DNA of 64,000 nt from Alcaligenaceae bacterium. Its GTDB lineage: Bacteria > Pseudomonadota > Gammaproteobacteria > Burkholderiales > Burkholderiaceae_B. A program made the translations under genes and the position numbers. Each line of letters begins with the position of its first letter. Position 1 is the stretch's first letter. Location of the stretch: assembly GCA_013416455.1 (NCBI GenBank), contig JACCES010000002.1, positions 124,001 through 188,000 of the forward strand, read 5' to 3'. This document shows positions 29,436-38,304 of the stretch, piece by piece. A model generated the notes under the pieces. It did not search any database. It was not told the DNA's origin and saw nothing but the letters and a program-made list of their open reading frames with translations.

Positions 29436-29652
29436 CAGAGAGTGGGAGAGTGCCGCTGCCCGCGGCCACCGAAGGCGCAAAACGCCCATAATCGCTCAGG
29501 TATCCCGTACCACTCCTGCATTGCCCCCATTCAAGGGGCAAGGCGGCGCTCTGGAGAGACTCGCCCCCGGCCAAGGCCGTTGTGGCGGGCGCCGAAGGTG
29601 AACACTCGTGCAGTACGGGTCAACTCTCAGGCAAAAGGACAGAAGGGCGGTT
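29436..29652 (+). promoter_or_regulatory. Tandem glycine riboswitch upstream of gcvT
   Basis: Two aptamer-like halves are visible. The first (about 29436-29518) holds GGGAGAGT, GCCACCGAAGGCGCAA and CGCTCAGGTAT. The second (about 29541-29652) holds CTCTGGAGAGACTC, GCGCCGAAGGTGAACACTC and the very conserved end CTCTCAGGCAAAAGGACAGA. This is the usual tandem glycine-II architecture that switches on glycine cleavage genes when glycine is plentiful. It ends 64 bases before the gcvT start codon. The rest of the 406-base gap (29310-29435) shows nothing else and presumably carries the promoter. Confidence 0.9.
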
Positions 29653-29715
29653 TGGCCATATGCTGGCCAGGCCGTTCCCTTTCCGATATTTGCCCTTAGT
29701 CCGGAGTCTTCGTCC

Positions 29716-30810
29716 ATGACCGCAGTCCTCAAGCAAACTCCTCTTTTCAATGCCCATGTGGCCGCCGGCGCCCGCATGGTCGATTTCGGCGGCTGGAGCA
29801 TGCCCGTCGCCTACGGCTCCCAGCTCGAAGAGCATCACGCCGTGCGCCGCGCCGCCGGCATGTTCGATGTCTCCCACATGCTGAACGTCGATGTGCGGGG
29901 TCCGGGTTCCCGGGCTTTCCTGCGCCGCCTGCTGGCCAACGACGTCGACCGGCTGTCCGAGTCCGGCAAGGCCATCTATTCCTGCATGCTGAATGAACGC
30001 GGCGGCGTCATCGACGACCTCATCGTCTATTACTTCAGTCCCGAATCCTGGCGCCTGGTGGTGAACGCCGGCACGGCCGAGACCGATCTCGAATGGATGC
30101 AGGCGGTGGCCCGCGAAGAAGGCTTCGATGCCACGGTCGTCGCGCGCCGCGACCTGGCCATGCTGGCGGTGCAGGGCCCGCAGGCGCGCGAGAGCCTGTG
30201 GCGGGTCCGGCCGCAATGGCGCACCGCCACCGAGCCGCTGAAGCCGTTTTCCGGGGCGGCGCTTGGCGGCGACGCGCTGGTGGCGCGCACCGGCTACACC
30301 GGCGAGGACGGGTTCGAAGTCGTGCTGCCGGCCACCGACGTGGAAGCGCTCTGGAATGATCTGGCCGCGGCGGGCGTGCGGCCTTGCGGCCTGGGTGCGC
30401 GCGATACCCTGCGCCTTGAGGCCGGCATGAATCTGTATGGCCACGAAATGAATCAGGACGTGGATCCGCTCGTCGCCGGGCTTGCCTGGACGGTTTCCTT
30501 CAAGGACGCTGACCGCGCCTTCATCGGCCGCGCGGCCATCGAAGGCGTGACGCCGTCCCTGGCCATGGTGGGGCTGCGCCTGCGCGAGCGCGGCGTCATG
30601 CGGGAAAACATGAAGGTGCGCACCGCGCGGGGCGAGGGTGTGCTCACCAGCGGCTCGATGTCGCCCACCATTGGGGTGTCCATCGCCATGGCGCGCGTGC
30701 CGCAGGGCGTGCAGCCGGGCAGCGAAGCCGAAGTCGAGATCCGCGGCAAATGGCTGGCGGCCGATGTCGTGTCCATGCCTTTCGTGCGCCATGGCAAGGT
30801 GCTCGTTTGA
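29716..30810 (+). CDS. gcvT: Glycine cleavage system T protein (aminomethyltransferase)
   Basis: A 364-residue tetrahydrofolate-dependent enzyme that takes the aminomethyl group from lipoyl-GcvH, releasing ammonia and forming 5,10-methylene-THF. It starts [20 protein letters not shown] and has MFDVSHM, the folate-site region [10 protein letters not shown] and the C-terminal [14 protein letters not shown]. First gene of gcvT-gcvH-gcvP and directly controlled by the riboswitch leader. I start at 29716; the frame is open upstream but runs into the aptamer. Confidence 0.97.
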   Translation: MTAVLKQTPLFNAHVAAGARMVDFGGWSMPVAYGSQLEEHHAVRRAAGMFDVSHMLNVDVRGPGSRAFLRRLLANDVDRLSESGKAIYSCMLNERGGVIDDLIVYYFSPESWRLVVNAGTAETDLEWMQAVAREEGFDATVVARRDLAMLAVQGPQARESLWRVRPQWRTATEPLKPFSGAALGGDALVARTGYTGEDGFEVVLPATDVEALWNDLAAAGVRPCGLGARDTLRLEAGMNLYGHEMNQDVDPLVAGLAWTVSFKDADRAFIGRAAIEGVTPSLAMVGLRLRERGVMRENMKVRTARGEGVLTSGSMSPTIGVSIAMARVPQGVQPGSEAEVEIRGKWLAADVVSMPFVRHGKVLV

Positions 30811-30888
30811 ACAACTGATGTTTTGTATCTACAACATATATCCGTCAGCACAGCCGGATCCGAATCCAATTTCCTCTAGAGGTCAGAC

Positions 30889-31260
30889 ATGAGTCTTCCA
30901 ACCGATCGTAAATACGCGGCTTCCCACGAATGGGCGCGCCTTGAGGGCGACGTCGTCGTGGTCGGCATCACCGACAACGCCCAGGAACAGCTGGGCGACC
31001 TGGTCTTCGTGGGCGACGTCGATGTGGGCGCCACGCTGCAGGCCGGCGACATGGCCGGCGTCGTCGAATCCGTGAAAGCGGCTTCCGACATCTATGCGCC
31101 CGTGGCCGGCGAAGTGGTGGAATTCAACGAAGCGCTCAACGATCAGCCCAATCTGATCAACGAAGCGGCGCATGACACCTGGATCTTCAAGCTCAAGCCC
31201 GACAATCCGGCTGATCTCGACAACCTTCTGGATGCCGCCGGCTACGAGGCCTTGCTCTGA
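30889..31260 (+). CDS. gcvH: Glycine cleavage system H protein
   Basis: A 123-residue lipoyl carrier that shuttles the aminomethyl group between GcvP and GcvT. The lipoylation site is Lys63 in [15 protein letters not shown]. The typical end, [10 protein letters not shown], is present. It is 78 bases after gcvT, a gap that is AT-rich (GTATCTACAACATATAT at 30825-30841) and could hold an extra promoter. gcvP starts 2 bases after its stop. A GAGGT ribosome site precedes the ATG. Confidence 0.97.
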   Translation: MSLPTDRKYAASHEWARLEGDVVVVGITDNAQEQLGDLVFVGDVDVGATLQAGDMAGVVESVKAASDIYAPVAGEVVEFNEALNDQPNLINEAAHDTWIFKLKPDNPADLDNLLDAAGYEALL

Positions 31261-31262
31261 AC

Positions 31263-34136
31263 ATGTTTCCCGAACTCGACCCCCACACTGAATTCCAGGG
31301 GCGCCACATCGGCCCCGGGCAGGATGACCAGGCGCGCATGCTGGAAGCGATCGGCGCGCCTTCGCTGTCAGCCTTGATCCATGAAATCGTTCCGGCCAGC
31401 ATTCTCGACGAAACGCCGCTCGACGTGCCCGGCCCGTTCTCGGAAAGCGCCGCGCTGGCCCGCCTGAAAGCCATCGCCGGCCGCAACGAGGTCTACCGCA
31501 ACTATATCGGCCAGGGCTATTACGGCACCCACGTGCCCAATGTGATCCTGCGCAACATCCTCGAAAACCCCGCCTGGTATACGGCCTACACGCCTTATCA
31601 GCCTGAAATCTCGCAGGGCAGGCTGGAAGCGCTGCTGAACTTCCAGACCATGGTGGCCGACCTGACCGGGCTGGACATCGCCAATGCCTCGCTGCTGGAC
31701 GAAGGCACGGCCGCGGCCGAAGCCATGACCCTGGCGCGCCGCGGCTCGCGTGCCAAGTCCAGCGTCTTTTTCGCCTCGGCGCACTGCCATCCTCAGACGC
31801 TGGAAGTGCTGCGCACCCGGGCCGAGCCCATGGGCATCGAGCTGGTGATCGGCGACGAATCGCAAGGCCTGCCGGAATGCTTCGGTGTGCTGCTGCAGTA
31901 TCCGCAGACGCTCGGTTCCGTGCAGGATTACCGTTCACTGGTCGACGCGGCCCATGGGCAGGGCGCGCTGGTGGCCGTCGCCACCGACCTGCTGGCCCTG
32001 GCCGTGCTCGCGCCGCCGGGCGAATGGGGGGCCGATATTGCCGTGGGCACGGCGCAGCGTTTCGGCGTGCCGCTGGGCTTCGGCGGGCCGCATGCGGGCT
32101 TCATGGCCTGCCGCGATGCCTACAAGCGGAATCTGCCCGGCCGCCTGGTCGGCGTTTCGCGCGATGCGCAGGGCGCGCCGGCCCTGCGTCTGGCGCTGCA
32201 GACACGCGAACAGCATATCCGCCGCGAAAAAGCCACTTCCAACATCTGCACCGCGCAGGTGCTGCTGGCCGTAATGGCGGCCATGTACGCCGTGTGGCAC
32301 GGGCCCCAGGGGCTGGCCCGCATTGCGCGTCGCGTGGCGCAGCACACCGGCCGCCTGCATGCCGCGCTGGGCCGCCTGGGTCTGGCCGTGCGCAATGCCA
32401 GTTACTTCGACACGCTGTGCATCGAAACGGGCGCGCATACCGGGGCCATCCTCGCAGCGGCGCGCGAAGCCCGCGTCAATCTGCGTGTGGTCGATTCCGC
32501 CACCCTGGCCGTTTCCCTGGATGAAACCGTCACCCTGGAAGACCTGCAAGTCCTGGCGGGGGTGTTCGCCCGCGGGGTGGGCAAGGAAGCCGATGTGCGG
32601 GAAGCGGATGCCGTTCACGGCCTGCCGTCCGTCCTGCTGCGTGGCAGCGAGGTCCTGCCGCATCCGGTGTTCTCGCGCATCCGTTCGGAAACCGACATGC
32701 TGCGCTATCTGCGCGGCCTGTCCGACAAGGATCTCGCCCTGGATCGCACCATGATCCCGCTCGGCTCCTGCACCATGAAGCTGAACGCGACGGCCGAGAT
32801 GATCCCCGTCACATGGCCCGAGTTCGCCAACATCCATCCCTTCGCGCCCGCCGATCAGCTGCGGGGCTATCACCAGCTCGTCGAAGAACTGTCGGCCGCG
32901 CTGTGCCGGGTCACCGGCTACGACGCGATCAGTCTGCAGCCCAATTCGGGCGCCCAGGGCGAGTACGCCGGCCTGCTGGCCATCCGCGCCTATCACCGCG
33001 CCCAGGGCCAGAACCAGCGCGACGTCTGCCTGATTCCCGCATCGGCGCACGGCACCAACCCGGCGTCGGCGCAGATGGCCGGCATGGAAGTCGTGGTGGT
33101 CGCCTCCGACGACAACGGCAATGTCGACGTCGCAGACTTGCAGCGCCGCATCGATCAGGTGGGCGACCGTCTGGCCGCGCTGATGATCACTTATCCTTCC
33201 ACCCATGGCGTGTTCGAACTGGCGATCACCGACATCTGCGAACGCATCCACGCGGCCGGCGGGCAGGTCTATCTGGATGGCGCCAACATGAATGCCATGG
33301 TCGGCCTGGCGCGACCCGGCGGCTTCGGTTCCGATGTGTCCCATCTGAATCTGCACAAGACCTTCTGCATTCCGCATGGCGGCGGCGGCCCGGGCGTGGG
33401 GCCGGTGGCCGTGCGTTCGCATCTGGCGCCCTATCTGCCGGGCGTGGTCGGCAGCGACGGCCGGCTGCCCGGCGGCGCCCCGGTGGGGCCGGTATCGGCC
33501 GCGCCTTTCGGGTCGGCCAGCATCCTGCCCATTTCCTACATGTACGTGATCATGATGGGCGCGCAGGGGCTGAAGTCGGCGTCTGAAACGGCCATCCTCA
33601 GCGCCAATTACATCGCGGCCCGCCTGCGGGACCACTATCCGGTGCTCTACGCCGGCCCCAAGGGCTATGTCGCGCACGAGTGCATTCTGGATATCCGTCC
33701 CATCAAGGACGCCTGCGGCATCAGCAACGAAGATATCGCCAAGCGCCTGGTGGATTACGGCTTCCATGCGCCGACGATGAGCTTTCCGGTGCCCGGCACG
33801 CTGATGGTCGAACCCACCGAATCAGAGAGCCTCGAAGAACTCGACCGCTTCTGCGACGCCATGGTCGCCATCCGCAAAGAGATCGCCGCCATCGAGCGCG
33901 GCGAGAGCGATGCGAACGACAACGTCCTGCGCAACGCGCCGCATACCGCGCAGATGCTGCTGGTCGAGCAATGGCATCACGATTATGGCCGCGAAGCGGC
34001 GGCCTATCCGGTCGACAGCCTGCGCACGGCGAAGTACTGGCCACCGGTTGCACGGGTGGACAATGCCTGGGGCGACCGCAATCTGGTGTGCAGCTGCCCG
34101 CCGATGGAGGCTTATACCGACCCGGTGGAAGCCTGA
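31263..34136 (+). CDS. gcvP: Glycine dehydrogenase (decarboxylating), P protein
   Basis: A 957-residue single-chain P protein that decarboxylates glycine and loads the aminomethyl group on GcvH. The N-terminal PLP-like half begins [17 protein letters not shown]. The catalytic half carries Lys699 in [16 protein letters not shown] as the PLP lysine. The length is normal and the C-terminal CSCPPMEAY is conserved. Last gene of the gcv operon and followed by a long hairpin that separates it from folA on the other strand. Confidence 0.98.
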   Translation: MFPELDPHTEFQGRHIGPGQDDQARMLEAIGAPSLSALIHEIVPASILDETPLDVPGPFSESAALARLKAIAGRNEVYRNYIGQGYYGTHVPNVILRNILENPAWYTAYTPYQPEISQGRLEALLNFQTMVADLTGLDIANASLLDEGTAAAEAMTLARRGSRAKSSVFFASAHCHPQTLEVLRTRAEPMGIELVIGDESQGLPECFGVLLQYPQTLGSVQDYRSLVDAAHGQGALVAVATDLLALAVLAPPGEWGADIAVGTAQRFGVPLGFGGPHAGFMACRDAYKRNLPGRLVGVSRDAQGAPALRLALQTREQHIRREKATSNICTAQVLLAVMAAMYAVWHGPQGLARIARRVAQHTGRLHAALGRLGLAVRNASYFDTLCIETGAHTGAILAAAREARVNLRVVDSATLAVSLDETVTLEDLQVLAGVFARGVGKEADVREADAVHGLPSVLLRGSEVLPHPVFSRIRSETDMLRYLRGLSDKDLALDRTMIPLGSCTMKLNATAEMIPVTWPEFANIHPFAPADQLRGYHQLVEELSAALCRVTGYDAISLQPNSGAQGEYAGLLAIRAYHRAQGQNQRDVCLIPASAHGTNPASAQMAGMEVVVVASDDNGNVDVADLQRRIDQVGDRLAALMITYPSTHGVFELAITDICERIHAAGGQVYLDGANMNAMVGLARPGGFGSDVSHLNLHKTFCIPHGGGGPGVGPVAVRSHLAPYLPGVVGSDGRLPGGAPVGPVSAAPFGSASILPISYMYVIMMGAQGLKSASETAILSANYIAARLRDHYPVLYAGPKGYVAHECILDIRPIKDACGISNEDIAKRLVDYGFHAPTMSFPVPGTLMVEPTESESLEELDRFCDAMVAIRKEIAAIERGESDANDNVLRNAPHTAQMLLVEQWHHDYGREAAAYPVDSLRTAKYWPPVARVDNAWGDRNLVCSCPPMEAYTDPVEA

Positions 34137-34166
34137 AGAAGGGCCGGGCGGCGCCCGGCTCTTCTT
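34136..34166. terminator. Bidirectional terminator hairpin between gcvP and folA
   Basis: A 14-bp stem with one G-U pair, 34136-34149 with 34153-34166, encloses a 3-base loop. The 5' arm reads AAGAAGGGCCGGGC and the 3' arm ends TCTTCTT. The stem starts on the last base of gcvP. The A-rich and T-rich outer arms would serve as U tracts for both directions. Confidence 0.75.
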
Positions 34167-34197
34167 GCCGGGCTCGCACCTGGGCCCCCACCAAAGC

Positions 34198-34220
34198 GGC
34201 GGCCCGGGTTCCGGGCCGCC
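34198..34220 (-). terminator. Second hairpin next to the folA stop
   Basis: A perfect 10-bp GC stem, 34198-34207 (GGCGGCCCGG) with 34211-34220, and a 3-base loop, 6 bases beyond the folA stop. There is no T tract, so it may protect the folA mRNA end or work together with the neighbouring hairpin. Confidence 0.5.
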
Positions 34221-34226
34221 GTGGCC

Positions 34227-34721
34227 TCAGCGCCTGCGCCGCAGTACCACGAAATCGTAGCGCAGGCCGTTTTCTTCCGGCTGCGGCAATCGTTCGATCT
34301 CGGCCCATTCGCCCTCGTCGATTTCGGGGAAGTAGGTATCCCCCTCGATGTCCGCGTGGATTTCCGTGGCGATGACTTCATCGGTGTCGGGCAGCGCCCG
34401 GCGGAACAGCTGTTCGCCGCCGATGATGCACACGCGCGGCGCCCCGGCGCAGGCTTGCAGGGCATCTTCCAGGTTGACGCATACGGTGGCGCCCTCGGCC
34501 TGATAGGCCGGATTCCGGCTGATGACGACGTTCAAGCGGCCCGGCAGGGGGCGCCCCAGCGATTCCCAGGTCTTGCGTCCCATGATGATGGGGCAGCCCA
34601 TGGTGCTGCGCTTGAAGTGCGCCAGATCGCCCGGCAGGCGCCAGGGCAGGCCGTTGTCGCGCCCGATGACACGGTTGCGGGCATAGGCAACGACGATCTG
34701 GATGAGCGGCTGGCTGGCCAT
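34227..34721 (-). CDS. folA: Dihydrofolate reductase
   Basis: A 164-residue NADPH-dependent enzyme that regenerates tetrahydrofolate from the dihydrofolate made by ThyA. The substrate-site segment GLPWRLPGDLAHFKRST contains Asp32, which aligns with Asp27 of the E. coli enzyme. The cofactor loops IMGRKTWESLG and CIIGGEQLF are intact. I start at MASQPLIQIV, 47 bases after the thyA stop; the frame is open far upstream but there overlaps thyA. It is last in an osmC-thyA-folA strand order. Confidence 0.96.
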   Translation of the reverse strand: MASQPLIQIVVAYARNRVIGRDNGLPWRLPGDLAHFKRSTMGCPIIMGRKTWESLGRPLPGRLNVVISRNPAYQAEGATVCVNLEDALQACAGAPRVCIIGGEQLFRRALPDTDEVIATEIHADIEGDTYFPEIDEGEWAEIERLPQPEENGLRYDFVVLRRRR

Positions 34722-34768
34722 GGCTATCTGCTTCCTGTTCTCTATGGGCTGCGGTCGCGGGGCGGTGC

Positions 34769-35563
34769 TCATACCGCCACGGGCGCCTTGATGTGAGGGT
34801 GGTGCCGGTAATCCAGGATCTCGAAGTCTTCGTATTCGTAATCGAACAGCGAGGGCGGGCGCCGCTTGATGTGCAGGCGCGGATAGGGATAGGGCTCGCG
34901 CGAAAGCTGGAGTTCGACCTGTTCGAAATGGTTGCTGTAGAGGTGGCAGTCGCCGCCCGTCCAGACGAAGTCGCCGACGTCGAGATCGCATTGCTGCGCC
35001 ACCATGTGGGTGAGCAGGGCATAGCTGGCGATGTTGAAGGGTACACCCAGGAAGATGTCGGCGCTGCGCTGGTACAGCTGGCAGGACAGCTTGCCGTCGG
35101 CCACGTAGAACTGGAACAGGGCGTGGCAGGGCGGCAGCGCCATGTTGGCGATCTCGCCCACGTTCCAGGCCGATACCAGCAGCCGCCGGGAATCGGGATT
35201 CTGGCGGATCTGTTCCAGCAGCTGGCTGATCTGGTCGATATGGCGGCCGTCGGGCGTGGGCCAGGACCGCCACTGCACGCCGTAAACGGGGCCCAGTTCA
35301 CCTTGCGCGTCGGCCCATTCGTCCCAGATCGTGACGCCGCGTTCCCGCAGCCAGCGCACGTTGGAGTCGCCGCGCAGGAACCACAGCAGCTCGATGATGA
35401 TGGAGCGCAGATGGAGCTTCTTGGTGGTGACCAGCGGGAAGCCCTGCGCGAGGTCGAAGCGCATCTGGTGGCCGAACACCGAGCGGGTGCCGGTGCCGGT
35501 GCGGTCGTTCTTCAGGTTGCCATGTTCATGGACATGGCGCATCAGGTCTTCGTACTGTCGCAT
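34769..35563 (-). CDS. thyA: Thymidylate synthase
   Basis: A 264-residue enzyme that methylates dUMP to dTMP with 5,10-methylene-THF. The nucleophile is Cys146 in [13 protein letters not shown]. The phosphate-binding [11 protein letters not shown] (21-31) and the folate-site [13 protein letters not shown] region are normal. Length and motifs match the E. coli type exactly. It lies 25 bases after the OsmC gene and 47 bases before folA; the ThyA-FolA pairing recycles folate. Confidence 0.98.
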   Translation of the reverse strand: MRQYEDLMRHVHEHGNLKNDRTGTGTRSVFGHQMRFDLAQGFPLVTTKKLHLRSIIIELLWFLRGDSNVRWLRERGVTIWDEWADAQGELGPVYGVQWRSWPTPDGRHIDQISQLLEQIRQNPDSRRLLVSAWNVGEIANMALPPCHALFQFYVADGKLSCQLYQRSADIFLGVPFNIASYALLTHMVAQQCDLDVGDFVWTGGDCHLYSNHFEQVELQLSREPYPYPRLHIKRRPPSLFDYEYEDFEILDYRHHPHIKAPVAV

Positions 35564-35588
35564 GGAGCAAGGGTGGATCGATGAGGGT

Positions 35589-36011
35589 TCAGGCTTCGAT
35601 GACGTTGATCGAATGTGTGATTTCGGCGGTTTTCGCCAGCATGGCGGAGGCGGAGCAGTATTTTTCGTGGGACAGCTTCACGGCCCGTTCCACCGCCGCG
35701 GGCGGCAGGTTCCTGCCTGTGACGTTGAAGGTGAAGTGCAGGCGCGTGAATACCTTGGGATCGGTGTCGGCGCGCTCGGCATCCAGCTCGACCTGGCAGC
35801 CGGTGATTTCGTGGCGGCCCCGCTTGAGGATCAGCACCACGTCGTAGGCGGCGCACCCGCCCGCGCCGGCCAGCATCATTTCCATGGGACGGGGCGCAAG
35901 ATTGTTGCCGCCGCCTTCGGGGGCGCCGTCCATGGCGGTGACGTGGCCGCTGCCCGTGCGGGCCACGAAAAGCATGCCTTCGGGGCCGCCCCAATCAATG
36001 GTGCATTCCAT
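35589..36011 (-). CDS. OsmC/Ohr family protein
   Basis: A 140-residue OsmC-fold protein. Two cysteines sit where OsmC and Ohr have their peroxidatic and resolving residues: Cys53 in [11 protein letters not shown] and Cys119 in [10 protein letters not shown]. It probably reduces organic hydroperoxides, though the shorter YhfA-like members have less certain roles. It is first on the strand that continues into thyA and folA and is divergent from coq7. Physical closeness does not show a shared function. Confidence 0.85.
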   Translation of the reverse strand: MECTIDWGGPEGMLFVARTGSGHVTAMDGAPEGGGNNLAPRPMEMMLAGAGGCAAYDVVLILKRGRHEITGCQVELDAERADTDPKVFTRLHFTFNVTGRNLPPAAVERAVKLSHEKYCSASAMLAKTAEITHSINVIEA

Positions 36012-36172
36012 GTCTGTCTTCCTGCTACGGTTGAATGTTCAATGGGTAATCATAATACGGGCGCGGCCCGGCGGGTTCCGGCCATGCGGCGGCGCCCCGG
36101 CCCGCCTTCAAGCCACGGCGGGAGCCGTCTATGTGAAAATAGAGGGCTCATGCGTCGATTCAAGGTGAGATC

Positions 36173-36868
36173 ATGGTCGAACAAAACAGCAATATGAATA
36201 TGGGCGGTCCTGGCTTTCTTCGCCGCAGCAGCCCCCTGGAAAACCTGTTGGCCGAAGTGGGCCGGGCCTTGCAGGTGCTCGATGGCTCCGCGCAGGCGGG
36301 GCGCCCCAATCCGGCGGGCCCCAGGCCCTTGAACGCCGCCGAGCTCGAAAACCTCTCGCCGGCCGAACAGCAGCACGCCGCCGGGCTGATGCGGGTCAAT
36401 CATGTGGGCGAGGTCTGCGCGCAGGCGCTTTACCGGGGGCAGGCCTTGTTTTGCCGCGATGCAGCAATCCGTGATGTCCTTCATGAGGCCGCCGCGGAAG
36501 AAGTCGACCATCTGGCCTGGTGCCGCGAGCGCCTGGGCGAATTGAACAGCCGGCCCAGCCTTTTGAACCCGCTCTGGTATGCCGGGTCGTTTTCGCTGGG
36601 CGTCATTGCCAGCCGCGCGGGGATTCCGCGCAACCTGGGGTTCATGGCCGAAACCGAAAGGCAGGTGGAACAGCATCTGGACAGCCATCTTGAGCAGCTC
36701 CCCCCGCAGGACGCGCGTTCCCGCCGCATTGTCGAGCAGATGCGCGACGATGAAATCGAGCATCGCACGACGGCCGAAACCCACGGCGCGGTGCCTTTGC
36801 CCGGGCCGGTAAAGCTCGCCATGCGCCTGATGTCCAAGGTCATGACGACCACTGCCTACCGGATTTAA
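36173..36868 (+). CDS. coq7: 2-polyprenyl-3-methyl-6-methoxy-1,4-benzoquinol hydroxylase (Coq7)
   Basis: A 231-residue di-iron hydroxylase of ubiquinone synthesis, acting at the inner membrane. Carboxylate/His ligands of the ferritin-like bundle appear in [29 protein letters not shown] and [13 protein letters not shown] pair of hydrophobic helices ([21 protein letters not shown]) anchors it. The start has an AAGGTGAG ribosome site 4 bases before the ATG. It is transcribed alone, with the small RNA candidate 180 bases beyond its stop. Confidence 0.95.
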   Translation: MVEQNSNMNMGGPGFLRRSSPLENLLAEVGRALQVLDGSAQAGRPNPAGPRPLNAAELENLSPAEQQHAAGLMRVNHVGEVCAQALYRGQALFCRDAAIRDVLHEAAAEEVDHLAWCRERLGELNSRPSLLNPLWYAGSFSLGVIASRAGIPRNLGFMAETERQVEQHLDSHLEQLPPQDARSRRIVEQMRDDEIEHRTTAETHGAVPLPGPVKLAMRLMSKVMTTTAYRI

Positions 36869-37013
36869 GATGGGACTAGCGTTTTCCCTAGGGTCGTGTT
36901 AATATTCATTCAACTAAGGGTTAACGCCAGTTGCGAAACAGGCACTTTGTACAGGATGTAGCGGGCTGAAACAGCTTGAAAACCACAAAATGTGGCGCTA
37001 CGGCAAAAATATC

Positions 37014-37042
37014 TTGCACTGCACAAAAAATAGCGTTAAACT
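37014..37042 (+). promoter_or_regulatory. Possible sigma-70 promoter of the small RNA
   Basis: TTGCAC (37014-37019), a 17-base spacer and TAAACT (37037-37042) would start transcription near 37049. The match to consensus is moderate. The region just upstream is AT-rich and holds a small palindrome (CCACA AAA TGTGG, 36983-36995). Confidence 0.4.
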
Positions 37043-37048
37043 TCAGTT

Positions 37049-37192
37049 GTCGGATGTCGAAGCGTGATTGAAAGAGGAATCACGCAGGCTCGGGTCAAAA
37101 GCCCTCGCAGCCAGACATGCCAAGGTTGTCTCCTCCACCCTCCTCCTTTGGTGGATTTTGCCCGAGATCTCACGATCTCGGGTTTTTTTTTG
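37049..37192 (+). ncRNA. Small RNA with anti-Shine-Dalgarno loop (betaproteobacterial toxic sRNA type)
   Basis: About 145 bases with no protein gene but dense RNA structure. Hairpin 1 is an 8-bp perfect stem (37062-37069 with 37078-37085, loop GAAAGAGG). A GC-rich middle follows. Hairpin 3 is a 6-bp stem (37134-37139 with 37150-37155) whose 10-base loop is CTCCTCCTTT, identical in its CCTCCTTT part to the anti-Shine-Dalgarno 3' end of 16S rRNA. A second CTCCTCC starts at 37130. The RNA ends in a very strong terminator. From memory, a 'Betaproteobacteria toxic small RNA' family has an anti-SD loop of this kind and is toxic when expressed in E. coli. Membership is inferred from motif and structure, not from a search. 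Confidence 0.72.
37161..37191 (+). terminator. Strong intrinsic terminator of the small RNA
   Basis: A perfect 9-bp stem, CCCGAGATC (37161-37169) with GATCTCGGG (37174-37182), loop TCAC, is followed at once by nine T residues. It is the most canonical rho-independent terminator in the window. Confidence 0.93.
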
Positions 37193-37242
37193 CGCGTTCG
37201 GCTGAAAGTGGTTCATTCCGCCGGGTGGGGCCGGCCGGCTGC

Positions 37243-38304
37243 CTAGTTTCCTTTGAGTCCGGCCTCTTGCGCAATGGCGCTCCATTTTTCCAGATCGCTG
37301 CGTATGATGTCCCGGAACGCTTCCGGGGATGAATGCGCGGGCGGCATGCCCGCGTTGGTCAGCCTGCGCGCCACTTCGGGGTCGGCAAGTACTTGACGGA
37401 CCGCCTCATTCAGCTTGTCTATGATCGGGCGCGGCGTGCCCGCCGGGGCCAGCAGGCCGTACCAGGACGCAACGTCCATGTCATTGAGGCCGGCTTCGCG
37501 GAAAGTGGGCGTATCGGGCAGGGCGGGGTTCCTGGTTTCCCCGGGGAAACCTACGCCGACGAGTTTTTTCTCGGTGATGAAGGGGGCGGCCACCGCCACG
37601 GAAATGATGGCCGTCGGCAGCGTGCCGCCGACCAGATCCTGCACGAACTTGCCGCTGCCCGAGGAACCATAGGGAATGTGCAGCCAATCCAGCCCCCCTC
37701 GCACGCGCAGGAGTTCGCCCGCCATGTGCGAGGTGCTGCCTACGCCTGATGAAGCGAACGACAGACTGTTCGGACTGGATTTGGACAGGGCGATGAGCTC
37801 CTTCATGTCACGCGCGGGTATTGAAGGATGCACCGCCACGACAAGTTCGACGTCCGCGAGCTTGCTGATGGGTTCGAAGTCTTTTTCCGCATCAAAGGGA
37901 ACGCTTGATTGAAGCACGGGGGCGACAGTGAGTGTGCCGTCGTAGCCGACCACCAGGGTGTATCCGTCGGGGGCGGTGCGGGCGGCCGCCGTCGTGCCGA
38001 TGACGCCCGCGGCTCCCGCTCGATTTTCCACTATGAACGGTTGTTTGAGGGCTTGTGTAAGGCCGTCGGCGACGATGCGCGCCAGCATATCGGTCGATCC
38101 GCCTGCGCCGAACGGCACGATGACTCTGACCGGCTTGTCGGGATAGTGCTCTTGCGCCTGAGCCGAGGGGGCTGCAAGGAACAGGGATGCCGCAAGCGAC
38201 AGAGAGCCGAGGGAGCGAAGCAGGGCGGTCGGTCCGTATGCCGGACGTGATCTTTTCAGGTCGCGTGTGCCGAGTATGGCGGGAGCGGGCTTGTGGTTGT
38301 GCAT
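37243..38304 (-). CDS. Bug-family (TTT) periplasmic substrate-binding protein 2
   Basis: A 353-residue TctC/Bug receptor. The N-terminus is long: about 30 mostly polar residues before a hydrophobic signal core (SLGSLSLAASLFLAAPSAQA), mature start near QEHYPDKP. Family motifs VIVPFGAGGSTDMLARIVAD, VENRAGAAGVIG and TAPDGYTLVVG are intact. The ATG at 38304 has an AGGAGA ribosome site; it lies inside the coding end of the amidase gene, a 49-base overlap on the same strand. It presumably binds a carboxylate whose metabolism involves that amidase. Confidence 0.9.
   Translation of the reverse strand: MHNHKPAPAILGTRDLKRSRPAYGPTALLRSLGSLSLAASLFLAAPSAQAQEHYPDKPVRVIVPFGAGGSTDMLARIVADGLTQALKQPFIVENRAGAAGVIGTTAAARTAPDGYTLVVGYDGTLTVAPVLQSSVPFDAEKDFEPISKLADVELVVAVHPSIPARDMKELIALSKSSPNSLSFASSGVGSTSHMAGELLRVRGGLDWLHIPYGSSGSGKFVQDLVGGTLPTAIISVAVAAPFITEKKLVGVGFPGETRNPALPDTPTFREAGLNDMDVASWYGLLAPAGTPRPIIDKLNEAVRQVLADPEVARRLTNAGMPPAHSSPEAFRDIIRSDLEKWSAIAQEAGLKGN

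Noticed and set aside
30825-30841. GTATCTACAACATATAT before gcvH, similar to GTATCTACAAAGGATATAT (50256-50274) before the fused glycosyltransferase gene
   Set aside because: Two copies of a short AT-rich word in unrelated operons; without more copies or a regulator it may be chance or just promoter-like composition.
31935-33767. A 610-codon minus-strand frame over gcvP
   Set aside because: Antisense shadow of the P protein; no motif and no ribosome site.
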